From CADEEN01 sp031379365 (lineage in GTDB: Bacteria; Pseudomonadota; Gammaproteobacteria; Burkholderiales; Burkholderiaceae_C), in NCBI GenBank assembly GCA_031379365.1, contig JANNFB010000278.1:1-23904 (forward strand): a stretch of 23,904 nt of DNA. The letters are read 5' to 3'. This document shows positions 1-6,573 of this stretch, one piece after another. The notes under the pieces were generated by a model, which was given only the letters and a program-made list of their open reading frames with translations, was not told the DNA's origin and made no database searches. The translations under genes and the position numbers were made by a program. Numbering within the stretch: position 1 is the first letter of the stretch; every line of letters starts with the position of its first letter.

Positions 1-952
1 GCGCCATCACGATGCGGCGGTCCTTCTCGAACACCGTCATCATGTATGGGCCAGTGCCTACCGGCCATTGGTCGAGCGTCATGCCGCGCTCAGCCATGCC
101 GGGCTGGGCATAGAAGGCATCGGCCTCCCACGGCACGGGGGCCATGAAGGTCATCTGCATCCAGTACTTCCACTGCGGGTACTTGCCCTGCAGGCGAATG
201 CGCAAGAGATGCTTCTCGGGCGCCGTGGCGCCCGCCAGCGGCCAGCGCCGGAAGTCGAGGAAAGGCCGGTCCAGGCTGGCCGGGTCCAGGCCCTTGCGCA
301 GCAACGCGTCTTCGCGCTTGATCAACTCGCCGTAGTCCTTCAGGCCCAGCACGTACTCCGAGAAGACGCCGTAGATGGGTGTCGTGATGCGGGTGGTGGC
401 GTGGCGCTTCAAGGCGTAGACGAAGTCCTCGGCCACCAGCTCGCGGCTGCCGGTGTGCTCGAAGTCCATCGGCGTGCGGCGCTCGCCCAGGCTGCCGGCT
501 GGCGTTGCGTGATAGCGGTAGGCGCCCTTTCCGTCCAGCGCAAAGGCAGGGTGCGGCTGGTACAGGATGCCCTTCTTGATCGGGATCTCGTAGACGCTCT
601 CGGCCACCAGTTCGCCGGGCGCATCGTCGGCCAGGCGCTGGCCGTTCTTGTCGAGATAGAAAGGTGCGACCACCTTTTCGGCCGCCTTGGGCACCAACTC
701 GTAGGGGCGCTTGAGGTAGTGGTAGCCGTAGGGCGGCTCGTACACCTGGTAGGTGACCAGGGTGTCGTTGGACCAGTAGGAGGCGGTCGGGTCGAGGTGG
801 CGTGGGGTGTTCTCGATCATCGCCGAGTACACCGTGTTCTCTGAGGCCGCGCCCTTGGCCCAGGGGCTGTTGTCGCAGCCACTCAGCGCCAGCAGCAGCG
901 CCATCGCAGCCAGAAGGCCTGCGCTGGTTCGTGCCCCCGCAAACTGTCGCAT
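1..952 (-). CDS. ABC transporter solute-binding lipoprotein, family 5 (peptide type), 5' part only
   Basis: The reading frame starts at an ATG at 952 and runs open off the left edge, giving 317 visible residues. The N-terminus is a lipoprotein signal: a hydrophobic stretch (LLAAMALLLAL) followed by the lipobox LSGC, so Cys-27 would be lipidated and the mature protein held at the outer face of the inner membrane. Downstream, segments such as RHLDPTASYWSND, YHATPAGSLGERR, ELVAEDFVYALKR and QWPVGTGPYMM fit the SBP_bac_5 family (DppA/OppA-like periplasmic binding proteins that deliver peptides, nickel or other ligands to an ABC permease). The ligand cannot be told from this part, and the permease and ATPase genes are not in the window. 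The start is chosen because it directly precedes the signal peptide; the upstream GGGG is only a weak ribosome site. I am sure of the family, not of the substrate. Confidence 0.85.
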   Translation of the reverse strand, partial: MRQFAGARTSAGLLAAMALLLALSGCDNSPWAKGAASENTVYSAMIENTPRHLDPTASYWSNDTLVTYQVYEPPYGYHYLKRPYELVPKAAEKVVAPFYLDKNGQRLADDAPGELVAESVYEIPIKKGILYQPHPAFALDGKGAYRYHATPAGSLGERRTPMDFEHTGSRELVAEDFVYALKRHATTRITTPIYGVFSEYVLGLKDYGELIKREDALLRKGLDPASLDRPFLDFRRWPLAGATAPEKHLLRIRLQGKYPQWKYWMQMTFMAPVPWEADAFYAQPGMAERGMTLDQWPVGTGPYMMTVFEKDRRIVMA

Positions 953-967
953 CAATCGGCCCCTGTC

Positions 968-1011
968 GCGGTGCTCCGCCAGAAAATCAAATCGCCTCGC
1001 GTCAGCACCGC
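968..1011. repeat. 8-bp perfect inverted repeat in the leader of the binding-protein gene
   Basis: GCGGTGCT (968-975) and AGCACCGC (1004-1011) are exact reverse complements separated by 28 bases. The pair lies between the ldcA stop and the start of the solute-binding protein gene, ending 16 bases upstream of that start codon. A TAGAAT box (1044-1049, minus strand) sits upstream and could be a -10 element, which would put the repeat in the mRNA leader. It could be a leader hairpin or an operator; no consensus for a named regulator is recognised. Confidence 0.35.
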
Positions 1012-1081
1012 TCGTGACGGTCGTTGCGCAAGGCGTCGCTCGGATTCTAGCCCTCGACCGCAGGCCCAGCGGGGCGGGATT

Positions 1082-2005
1082 TCACCAGCCGATGAAGGCT
1101 TCGCGGCCCTGCGTGGCCAGCGTCACTCGTGCGCCCACCGGCAGGCTGACGAGGGTTGGCACATGGCCCATGGGCAGGCCAGTGAGGATCGGCGTTTGGG
1201 TCACGCTGCGCACCCGCGCCACCGCGGTCTTGAGGGTGTAGCCCCGGTCCAGCGGCGATGGCTTCCAGTGGTTGAAGTGGCCGAGCACGACGGCGCGCTG
1301 CGCGTCGAGCACGCCGGCCTGGTGCAGCTGCAGCAGGCAGCGCTCGACGCGGTAGGGATGCTCGTTGACGTCTTCGAGAAACAGGATGCCGCCCTTGATG
1401 CGCGGCCAGTGCGGTGTACCCAGCAGGCTCATCAGCACAGTCAGGTTGCCGCCCCACAGGGTGCCCTGCACTTCCAGGCCCTCGAAGCCGGCGTCCGTGC
1501 GAAAGCCGATCGCCTCGAGCTCGCCGCGCATGGCTTCGAGGAAGCAGGCCTCAGTGACCTCGTCGACACCGCCCTGGGCTTCGCTGCGGCCGAAGTGATC
1601 GAGCGCCAGCGGGCCGGCCCAGGTGACGGGCTTGCGGCCCTTGCCGGCGTGCGCCAACAGGCCGAGCTGCAGGGCGGTCATGTCGCTGTGGCCGACCCAG
1701 CGCGTGCCGCGTTGGACGCTGCGCACGAGCAAGGGCCAGTCGATGCGGTCGAGCAGGCGCGTCAAGCCGTAGCCGCCGCGGCTCGCCAGGGCCACCGACG
1801 GCGCTGCCTCGGCCACGCGGTGCAAGGCGGCCAAGCGGATGTCGTCGCTGCCAGCGAAGCGTTGCTGGCGTGCCGCGGCCGACGCATCGATCTGCACCGC
1901 AAAACCGTGCTGAGCCAGGCGCTTGGCCGCACGCCGCAGGGCCGCTGGCTCGGCCACCACGCCGGCCGGCGAGAAGACGACCAGGGCCGGTGGGGCGGCG
2001 CTCAA
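1082..2005 (-). CDS. ldcA: LD-carboxypeptidase (peptidase family S66)
   Basis: Family S66 enzymes remove the terminal D-alanine from L,D-linked murein tetrapeptides during peptidoglycan recycling. The protein is 307 residues, close to E. coli LdcA (304). The catalytic triad is readable: nucleophile Ser-107 in GHSD, Glu-211 in FLEDVNEHPYRVER and His-281 in GLPMGHVPT, spaced like the known Ser-Glu-His triad of the family. ASRGGYG (about 75-80) and GGNLTVL (about 185-191) are further family motifs. There is no signal peptide, which fits a cytoplasmic enzyme. The start is a TTG overlapping the tadA stop (TTGA); the frame stays open upstream inside tadA, but the family N-terminus (an ALVVFSPAG-type strand) begins just after this TTG, so the upstream extension is rejected. 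No good Shine-Dalgarno is seen, so translational coupling to tadA is likely. It is the last gene of the guaB-ldcA run. Confidence 0.9.
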   Translation of the reverse strand: MSAAPPALVVFSPAGVVAEPAALRRAAKRLAQHGFAVQIDASAAARQQRFAGSDDIRLAALHRVAEAAPSVALASRGGYGLTRLLDRIDWPLLVRSVQRGTRWVGHSDMTALQLGLLAHAGKGRKPVTWAGPLALDHFGRSEAQGGVDEVTEACFLEAMRGELEAIGFRTDAGFEGLEVQGTLWGGNLTVLMSLLGTPHWPRIKGGILFLEDVNEHPYRVERCLLQLHQAGVLDAQRAVVLGHFNHWKPSPLDRGYTLKTAVARVRSVTQTPILTGLPMGHVPTLVSLPVGARVTLATQGREAFIGW

Positions 2006-2574
2006 CCGAAGTGCCCGAAATCGGACTCGATCACTTCGGGCACCGGCAGGGCCTCGGTGGGCCCTTCGCGTGCAGCGCGCTGCGCGGCGCGGCGCCCCGC
2101 AAAGAACTCGCGCAGCAACTGCCCGGCGGGCTCGGCCAACAGGCCACCCTCCACCGTGGAGTGATGATTCAGCAGCGGCTGCTCGAACAGGTTCACGACC
2201 GAGCCCGCCGCGCCGGTCTTCGGATCGGCGGCCGCGAACACCACCCGCCCCACGCGCGCGTGCAGCAAGGCCATGGCGCACATGGCACAAGGCTCGAGCG
2301 TGACATACAGCGTGCAGCCCGGCAGACGGTAGTTCTCCAGCACCTGCGCGGCGTGGCGCAGGGCCACGATCTCGGCATGCGCAGTGGGGTCGTGGGTGGT
2401 GATGGGGCGGTTGTAGCCGGTCGCCAGAACCTGCGGCACGCCATCGACATTGCGCATGAGCACCGCGCCCACCGGCACCTCGCCTGCCAGTTGGGCGTTC
2501 AGGGCCTGGTCCAGCGCCAGGCGCATGGCGTACTCGTCTTGCGCCGGCGTGGGCTGGGCGAAATCTTCGATCAC
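2002..2574 (-). CDS. tadA: tRNA-specific adenosine deaminase TadA
   Basis: TadA converts adenosine-34 to inosine in the tRNA-Arg(ACG) anticodon. The 190-residue protein has the zinc-dependent deaminase signature: HAE (His-67, with Glu-69 as proton shuttle) and PCAMC (Cys-96 and Cys-99 as zinc ligands). GEVPVGAVL near residue 31 and the substrate-loop Asn in GYNRPI are also typical. A C-terminal tail rich in Arg and Ala (REFFAGRRAAQRAA) matches the TadA family rather than cytidine or guanine deaminases. The start is GTG at 2574, overlapping the upstream gene's stop as GTGA, so the two are probably translationally coupled. The 3' end overlaps ldcA. Function is confident because both motifs and length fit. 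Confidence 0.93.
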   Translation of the reverse strand: MIEDFAQPTPAQDEYAMRLALDQALNAQLAGEVPVGAVLMRNVDGVPQVLATGYNRPITTHDPTAHAEIVALRHAAQVLENYRLPGCTLYVTLEPCAMCAMALLHARVGRVVFAAADPKTGAAGSVVNLFEQPLLNHHSTVEGGLLAEPAGQLLREFFAGRRAAQRAAREGPTEALPVPEVIESDFGHFG

Positions 2575-2921
2575 GGCTGGGCGGTGTTGCTGCGCTCGAC
2601 GCCCTTTTGCAACGCGGCGTTGGTGGCATCTCGCACGTTGCTCTGGATGGCTTGCGCCTGCATCGGCACCGTGCCCTCCACCATCGCCGGCGTGGCTCCC
2701 GCCATGCCGCCCATGCCCCCAGGCACCGCGGCCGTGGCCGTGGCCGCGCCGTCGCGCGTGCGGCCCATCACCGCATCGGTCACGGCTTTGCCCTCGGCGT
2801 CGGTCGGCGCACGCGTGCTGGTGGTGCCGATCTGGCCCAGTGCCTGCAATTGGTTCTTCGCCAGGCTGCCAACGATGGCCAAGGCCAGGAGCAAAGTCAT
2901 CAAGCCGAAAATGATCCGCAT
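2571..2921 (-). CDS. small membrane-anchored hypothetical protein
   Basis: This is a 116-residue protein that I do not recognise as a named family. It starts with a single hydrophobic segment (IIFGLMTLLLALAIVGSLA, residues 3-21), which is either an uncleaved signal anchor or a signal peptide without a clear cleavage site. The rest is a low-complexity middle rich in Ala, Gly, Met and Thr (PGGMGGMAGATPAM) and a short C-terminal helix-like part (AIQSNVRDATNAALQKGVERS). The start at 2921 is preferred over the longer open frame (to 3029) because a strong ribosome site, GGAGG at 2928-2932, lies 6 bases upstream of it. The gene overlaps tadA by four bases. Position suggests co-expression with tadA-ldcA and periplasmic exposure of its C-terminus; no function is claimed. 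Confidence 0.75.
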   Translation of the reverse strand: MRIIFGLMTLLLALAIVGSLAKNQLQALGQIGTTSTRAPTDAEGKAVTDAVMGRTRDGAATATAAVPGGMGGMAGATPAMVEGTVPMQAQAIQSNVRDATNAALQKGVERSNTAQP

Positions 2922-3047
2922 GGGGCGCCTCCGAGCGAACTGGTCAGCTCGCCACGGGCGCATTGTGCCGGCAGGCCCGGGAAGGCGCTTGCCGCCTGTC
3001 GTGTCGATGGCACCGCAGGGGCACGCCACGCAGGTTGCGATGCGGGG

Positions 3048-4262
3048 CTATTTCACGTCGCTGGCAATCACCACGTTGACACCTGTGCTGCCCACCGGCA
3101 AGGGACCGGTCACCCCTTCGAGGTCTCCGGGCTGCGGCATGGCCTGACCCGACTTGCTGACGCGGGCACCGACCACCACCGGCCCGGCAGCCGACAGGCG
3201 GGCGGCGGGCGACATGGCCAGACTGTCGTCGAGCGTGAAGTCGGTCGGCAGGTCCTTGACCCGCAAACGCAGGATGGCCAAAGGCATGCGGGAACCATTG
3301 GCGGGTCGGGCAAAGACGAACACCGTGTCATCGGGCTGCGCCTTGCCTAGCAAGGCAGGCGCGAGGCTGACACGGCCGCTGATGCCGCTGGCGCCCGCCG
3401 CGGCAGGCGCCGACGCGGATGGCGGGGCCGGTTTCGCATTCCTGGCCATCGCCGCAGAGGGCAGTTTGCCGCGCTCGCGCGCCTCGGCGATGCCGCCGCG
3501 TGCCATCTCCACCAGGCCGCTGTCGGCCGGTCCGATCTTGACCGCACGGTCCCAGTAGGCCACGGCACCGGCGTAGTCTTCGCGGTTGAAGGCCGCGGTG
3601 CCAGCCAGCACCAGGGCCTTGACATGATTCGGGTCCGACTTGAGCGCGCGCTCGATCAGCTTGCGGGGCTCGCCTTCGAGCGTGCCACCGTTCTGGACCG
3701 CGGAGGCGTCGGCATAGTCAGCCAGGGTCGAGGCGTCGTCGGGCTTGAGTTTCAGCGCCCGCTCGAAGGCTGCCAGCGCTTGGGGCGCCTGGCCCAGCGC
3801 CGCGTACGAGCGGCCCAGCATGGCCCAGCCCGTCGGGTCGTCGGGCTGCTCCTGCATGCGGGCCGCGAGGCGGGCGACCATGGCTTCGACCTGCTCGCGC
3901 GTGAACTCGCCAGCCGGTGCGGCGCCTTCCGGGCTGGCTGCGGCGGCGGCAGCGGCAGCGGCCGGAGGGGTGCGGCCCAGCAGCGCAGGCGAGCCGGTCC
4001 AGGCATAGCCGACGCCGGCGATCAGGATCACCAGCGCCGCAGCACTGGCGCCCAGACGCACACCGACGCGCGGCGCTGCGGCAGCGGCCCCATGTGCATT
4101 GGCTGCCGGCGCGCTGGGCGGCGCTGCCATGACTGCGGCAACGAGTTGTTGCTCCAGCGCAGCCTTGCGTTGCTGGTAGTCGGCATCCTGCAGCGCACCC
4201 TTGTCGTGCGCTTGCTCAAGCTGCTGAAGTGCCTGGCGCAGGGTGGAAATCGGGTCGGTCAT
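3048..4262 (-). CDS. ccmI: CcmI/CycH-like TPR protein of cytochrome c maturation, without the usual first membrane helix
   Basis: The 404-residue protein follows ccmD by 25 bases. Residues 1-45 (LRQALQQLEQAHDKGALQDADYQQ...) resemble the cytoplasmic helical loop of CcmI. One membrane helix lies at about 68-88 (ASAAALVILIAGVGYAWTG), then an Ala/Pro-rich linker, then TPR-like helices (about 115-260; GWAMLGRSYAALGQAPQALAAFERAL). The C-terminal domain (about 295-404; SGRVSLAPALLGKAQPDD, PLAILRLRVKDLPTDFTLDD, VVVGARVSKSGQAMPQPGDL) is the one typical of proteobacterial CcmI/CycH. Known role: CcmI binds the C-terminal helix of apocytochrome c in the periplasm and presents it to the CcmF/H haem ligase. 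Canonical CcmI has two membrane helices with this loop between them; here the first is missing. ATG 4262 is chosen over an in-frame TTG at 4295 that would overlap ccmD; neither has a clear Shine-Dalgarno. Confidence 0.85.
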   Translation of the reverse strand: MTDPISTLRQALQQLEQAHDKGALQDADYQQRKAALEQQLVAAVMAAPPSAPAANAHGAAAAAPRVGVRLGASAAALVILIAGVGYAWTGSPALLGRTPPAAAAAAAAASPEGAAPAGEFTREQVEAMVARLAARMQEQPDDPTGWAMLGRSYAALGQAPQALAAFERALKLKPDDASTLADYADASAVQNGGTLEGEPRKLIERALKSDPNHVKALVLAGTAAFNREDYAGAVAYWDRAVKIGPADSGLVEMARGGIAEARERGKLPSAAMARNAKPAPPSASAPAAAGASGISGRVSLAPALLGKAQPDDTVFVFARPANGSRMPLAILRLRVKDLPTDFTLDDSLAMSPAARLSAAGPVVVGARVSKSGQAMPQPGDLEGVTGPLPVGSTGVNVVIASDVK

Positions 4263-4287
4263 GAGATGAGGTCGCGGGTCAACAGGG

Positions 4288-4464
4288 TCAGGCAAGGTCG
4301 GCTCGAGCGTCTGTGTTCGCCGCGTCGCGCAGGGCGCGCTGCCGACGCCGCACCGCCAGCCAAGGCTCCAGCAGCATCAAGGCCAGCGCCACGCTGTAAG
4401 AGCCCCAGACATACAGGCCGTAGCCGCCCATGGCGAAGAACTCGCTGGCACTGGTCCACTGCAT
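4288..4464 (-). CDS. ccmD: haem exporter protein CcmD
   Basis: This short gene encodes 58 residues. The sequence begins MQWTSASEFFAMGGYGLYVWGSYSVALALMLLEPW across residues 1-35 in family style: a short periplasmic start with the GGYGLYVW-type motif, one membrane helix, then a basic cytoplasmic tail (AVRRRQRALRD). These are the hallmarks of CcmD, which stabilises the CcmC-CcmE interaction and is needed to release holo-CcmE from the CcmABC complex. The ATG lies one base after the ccmC stop (TGAGATG), so translation is probably coupled. Length, topology and position directly after ccmC make the call secure, although primary sequence conservation in this family is low. Confidence 0.88.
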   Translation of the reverse strand: MQWTSASEFFAMGGYGLYVWGSYSVALALMLLEPWLAVRRRQRALRDAANTDARADLA

Positions 4465-4465
4465 C

Positions 4466-5227
4466 TCAGACTCCTCGCTTGGCCAGCGTTGCTGCGGCCA
4501 GCTCGCGCACCCAGGCGGTGTCGCGCTCGCGCTCCAGGATCAGCGCGCGGGTGCGCGTGAAGCTCACTGCGAAGGCGTAGGCCCAGCAGGCAAAGGTCAT
4601 CAACAACATGGCGGTGAGCATGGTGCTGGCCATCTTGGGCGCAGCCGTCATGCTGATCGTGGCGCCCTGGTGCAGGGTGTTCCACCAGCGCACCGAGAAG
4701 TAAATGATGGGCACGTTGATGGCGCCGACGACCGCCAGCAAGGCGCTGGCCTGGTCGGCCCGGCGCGTGTCGTCAATGGCCTCGGCCAGGGCGATGTAGC
4801 CAAGGTAGAGAAAGAGCAGGATCAGCTCGGAGGTCAGGCGCGCGTCCCACACCCACCAGGTGCCCCAGGTGGGCCGGCCCCAGAGTGCGCCACTCCACAG
4901 GGCCAATACCGTGAACATGGCCCCGGTGGGGGCGATGGCACGGGCCAGCATCGAGGCCAGCCGGGCCTTGAAGGCCCAGCCGACCGCGGCCCAGAAAGCC
5001 ATGACCAGGTAGAGCAGCATCGACATCCACGCCGCCGGCACGTGAATGAAGATGATGCGGTAGGCGTCACCCTGGGTGGCGTCGGTCGGGGCGACGAAGA
5101 AGCCGATCCACAGGGCGGCCGCCGCCAGGCCGATGGCCAGCAGCCAAAGCCAGGGGGTGAGCAGGCCCGTCAGCGCATAGAAGCGCGATGGCGCAGCGAA
5201 GGTGAAGAAGCGCAGGCCAGCGGTCAT
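4466..5227 (-). CDS. ccmC: haem-handling membrane protein CcmC
   Basis: CcmC loads haem covalently onto the chaperone CcmE in cytochrome c maturation system I. The 253-residue protein has six predicted membrane helices. It carries the tryptophan-rich WWD motif (WGTWWVWDARLTS, residues 121-133), which holds haem at the periplasmic face, and the two flanking conserved histidines that ligate the haem iron: His-62 in IFIHVPAAW and His-186 in WWNTLHQG. All key residues are present, so the protein looks functional. ATG 5227 is chosen; an in-frame TTG at 5245, directly after the ccmB stop, would add six residues (LPPPTD). The gene sits between ccmB and ccmD with almost no spacing, indicating one transcript. 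Confidence 0.95.
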   Translation of the reverse strand: MTAGLRFFTFAAPSRFYALTGLLTPWLWLLAIGLAAAALWIGFFVAPTDATQGDAYRIIFIHVPAAWMSMLLYLVMAFWAAVGWAFKARLASMLARAIAPTGAMFTVLALWSGALWGRPTWGTWWVWDARLTSELILLFLYLGYIALAEAIDDTRRADQASALLAVVGAINVPIIYFSVRWWNTLHQGATISMTAAPKMASTMLTAMLLMTFACWAYAFAVSFTRTRALILERERDTAWVRELAAATLAKRGV

Positions 5228-5245
5228 GTCAGTGGGAGGCGGCAA

Positions 5246-5914
5246 TCATTCGGTCGAGATGCGCAAGGCCGCTGCAGTGGCCAGTGGTGCGCCGATGAGT
5301 GTGGCGATCAGCAAGGCGCCGAGCAAGGAATAATGTCCTGCTGGCGACTGACCCGCCTCGACCGCCACCACCGCCCCGGCACCGAAAATCAGCACCGGCA
5401 TCGTCAGCGGCAGGACGATCAAGATCAACAGCATACCGGCGCTGCGCAAACCCAACGTGAGGGCCGCGCCAAGACCCCCCAGCAAGCTGAGAACCGGGGT
5501 GCCGAGCAGCAGGCTCAGCACGAGCGCCCCCAGCGCTGGCGCCGACAAGTCGAACAGCAGACCGACCACGGGGGCCACGAGGAGCAGCGGCGCGCCATTC
5601 ACCAGCCAGTGCGCCAGGCTCTTGGCCGCGGCCACGACGATGGCCGGCTGCGGCGCCAACAGCAGCTGCTCGAGCGAGCCGTCGGCGTGATCCGTTGCAT
5701 ACAACTGTTGCACCGACAGCATGGTGGCCAGGAGCGCACAGACCCAGACGACGCCGGGCGCGATCTGCCGCAAGGTTTGCGTCTCAGGTCCGACGCCGAG
5801 CGGGAACAGGCTGACGGCGACGACGAAGAACACCAGCGGCAGCAAGGCGTCGATGCGCCGGCGCGCGGCCAGGCGCAGATCGCGCAGCAGCAAGGCCAGG
5901 AACAGGGCCCTCAC
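5246..5914 (-). CDS. ccmB: haem exporter membrane subunit CcmB
   Basis: CcmB is the membrane permease that pairs with the ATPase CcmA; together they drive release of haem-loaded CcmE from CcmC-CcmD. The 222-residue protein has six predicted membrane segments and family motifs: LLLRDLRLAARRR near the N-terminus, a GVVWVCALLATMLSVQQLYATDHADGSLEQLLL region (about residues 54-86, in which the ATD...DGSLEQLLL part is characteristic) and GAAL...LRSAGMLLILIVLPLTMPVLIFG near the end. The start is GTG, overlapping the ccmA stop as GTGA, so translation is coupled. Length equals that of typical CcmB proteins. Confidence 0.94.
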   Translation of the reverse strand: MRALFLALLLRDLRLAARRRIDALLPLVFFVVAVSLFPLGVGPETQTLRQIAPGVVWVCALLATMLSVQQLYATDHADGSLEQLLLAPQPAIVVAAAKSLAHWLVNGAPLLLVAPVVGLLFDLSAPALGALVLSLLLGTPVLSLLGGLGAALTLGLRSAGMLLILIVLPLTMPVLIFGAGAVVAVEAGQSPAGHYSLLGALLIATLIGAPLATAAALRISTE

Positions 5915-6573
5915 GGGGTGCCGCCCCGCGCTTCAAGTGCGTCGAGGTCCAGTGTCGACGGCAGGGGGTCGGTCAGCGGCAGCGCCTGGTGGCTGGTGAG
6001 CATCACGCTGCCGCCGCGTGCGGCCTGCTGCGCGAGCAAAGTACAAAGCGTCTGGACGCCCTCGCCGTCGAGCGCGTCGAGGGGCTCGTCCAGCAGCCAG
6101 ATGGACAAAGGTTGGGGCAGCGCCAGGCGCGCCAGGGCGGTGCGCCGACGCTGGCCCTGGCTGAGGCGCCGCACCGGCGCGTGGCGCAACGGCAGGATGC
6201 CCCAGCGGGCCAATGCCGCGTCGATCACCTGCGGGCTGGGCTGGCGCCCCTGGACTGCCGCTGCGAAACGCAGGCACTCGGCCACCGTCAGGTCGTCCTT
6301 GAGGGCGCTGGCGTGGCCGATGTAGATGAGGCGCTCGCGCCACTCGGCGGCCAAACCAGACAGCCCCTGACCGCCGCAGAACACCTCGCCTTCGGCCGGC
6401 GCCGAGAGGCCGGCGAGGATGCGCAGCAGGCTGGTCTTGCCGCGCCCGTTGCGACCGCGCAGCCAGACGATCTGGCCCGGCGCGAGCGTCATCGTCAGGC
6501 CGCGGAACAGAACCCGGTCCCCGCGCTGACCGACGAGCGCCTCGGTCGACAGGCTGGGCGCGCGGTCTGCCAT
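5911..6573 (-). CDS. ccmA: haem exporter ATP-binding subunit CcmA
   Basis: CcmA is the cytoplasmic ATPase of the CcmAB complex in cytochrome c maturation. The 220-residue protein shows a full ABC nucleotide-binding domain: Walker A GRNGRGKT (40-47), signature LSQGQ (137-141) with QRRR following, Walker B LLDEP (160-164) and the switch His in TSHQ (about 195). The GQGLSG...IYIGHASALKDDLTVAECL region is typical of CcmA. The ATG at 6573 overlaps the guaA stop by one base (TGATG), which defines the start and suggests translation from the guaA message. The open frame upstream of this point is antisense-free read-through inside guaA and is not coding. Confidence 0.95.
   Translation of the reverse strand: MADRAPSLSTEALVGQRGDRVLFRGLTMTLAPGQIVWLRGRNGRGKTSLLRILAGLSAPAEGEVFCGGQGLSGLAAEWRERLIYIGHASALKDDLTVAECLRFAAAVQGRQPSPQVIDAALARWGILPLRHAPVRRLSQGQRRRTALARLALPQPLSIWLLDEPLDALDGEGVQTLCTLLAQQAARGGSVMLTSHQALPLTDPLPSTLDLDALEARGGTP

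Noticed and set aside
4430..6325. 631-codon open frame on the plus strand
   Set aside because: It is antisense to ccmA, ccmB and ccmC, has low-complexity Gln/His/Gly/Arg composition and no recognisable domain.
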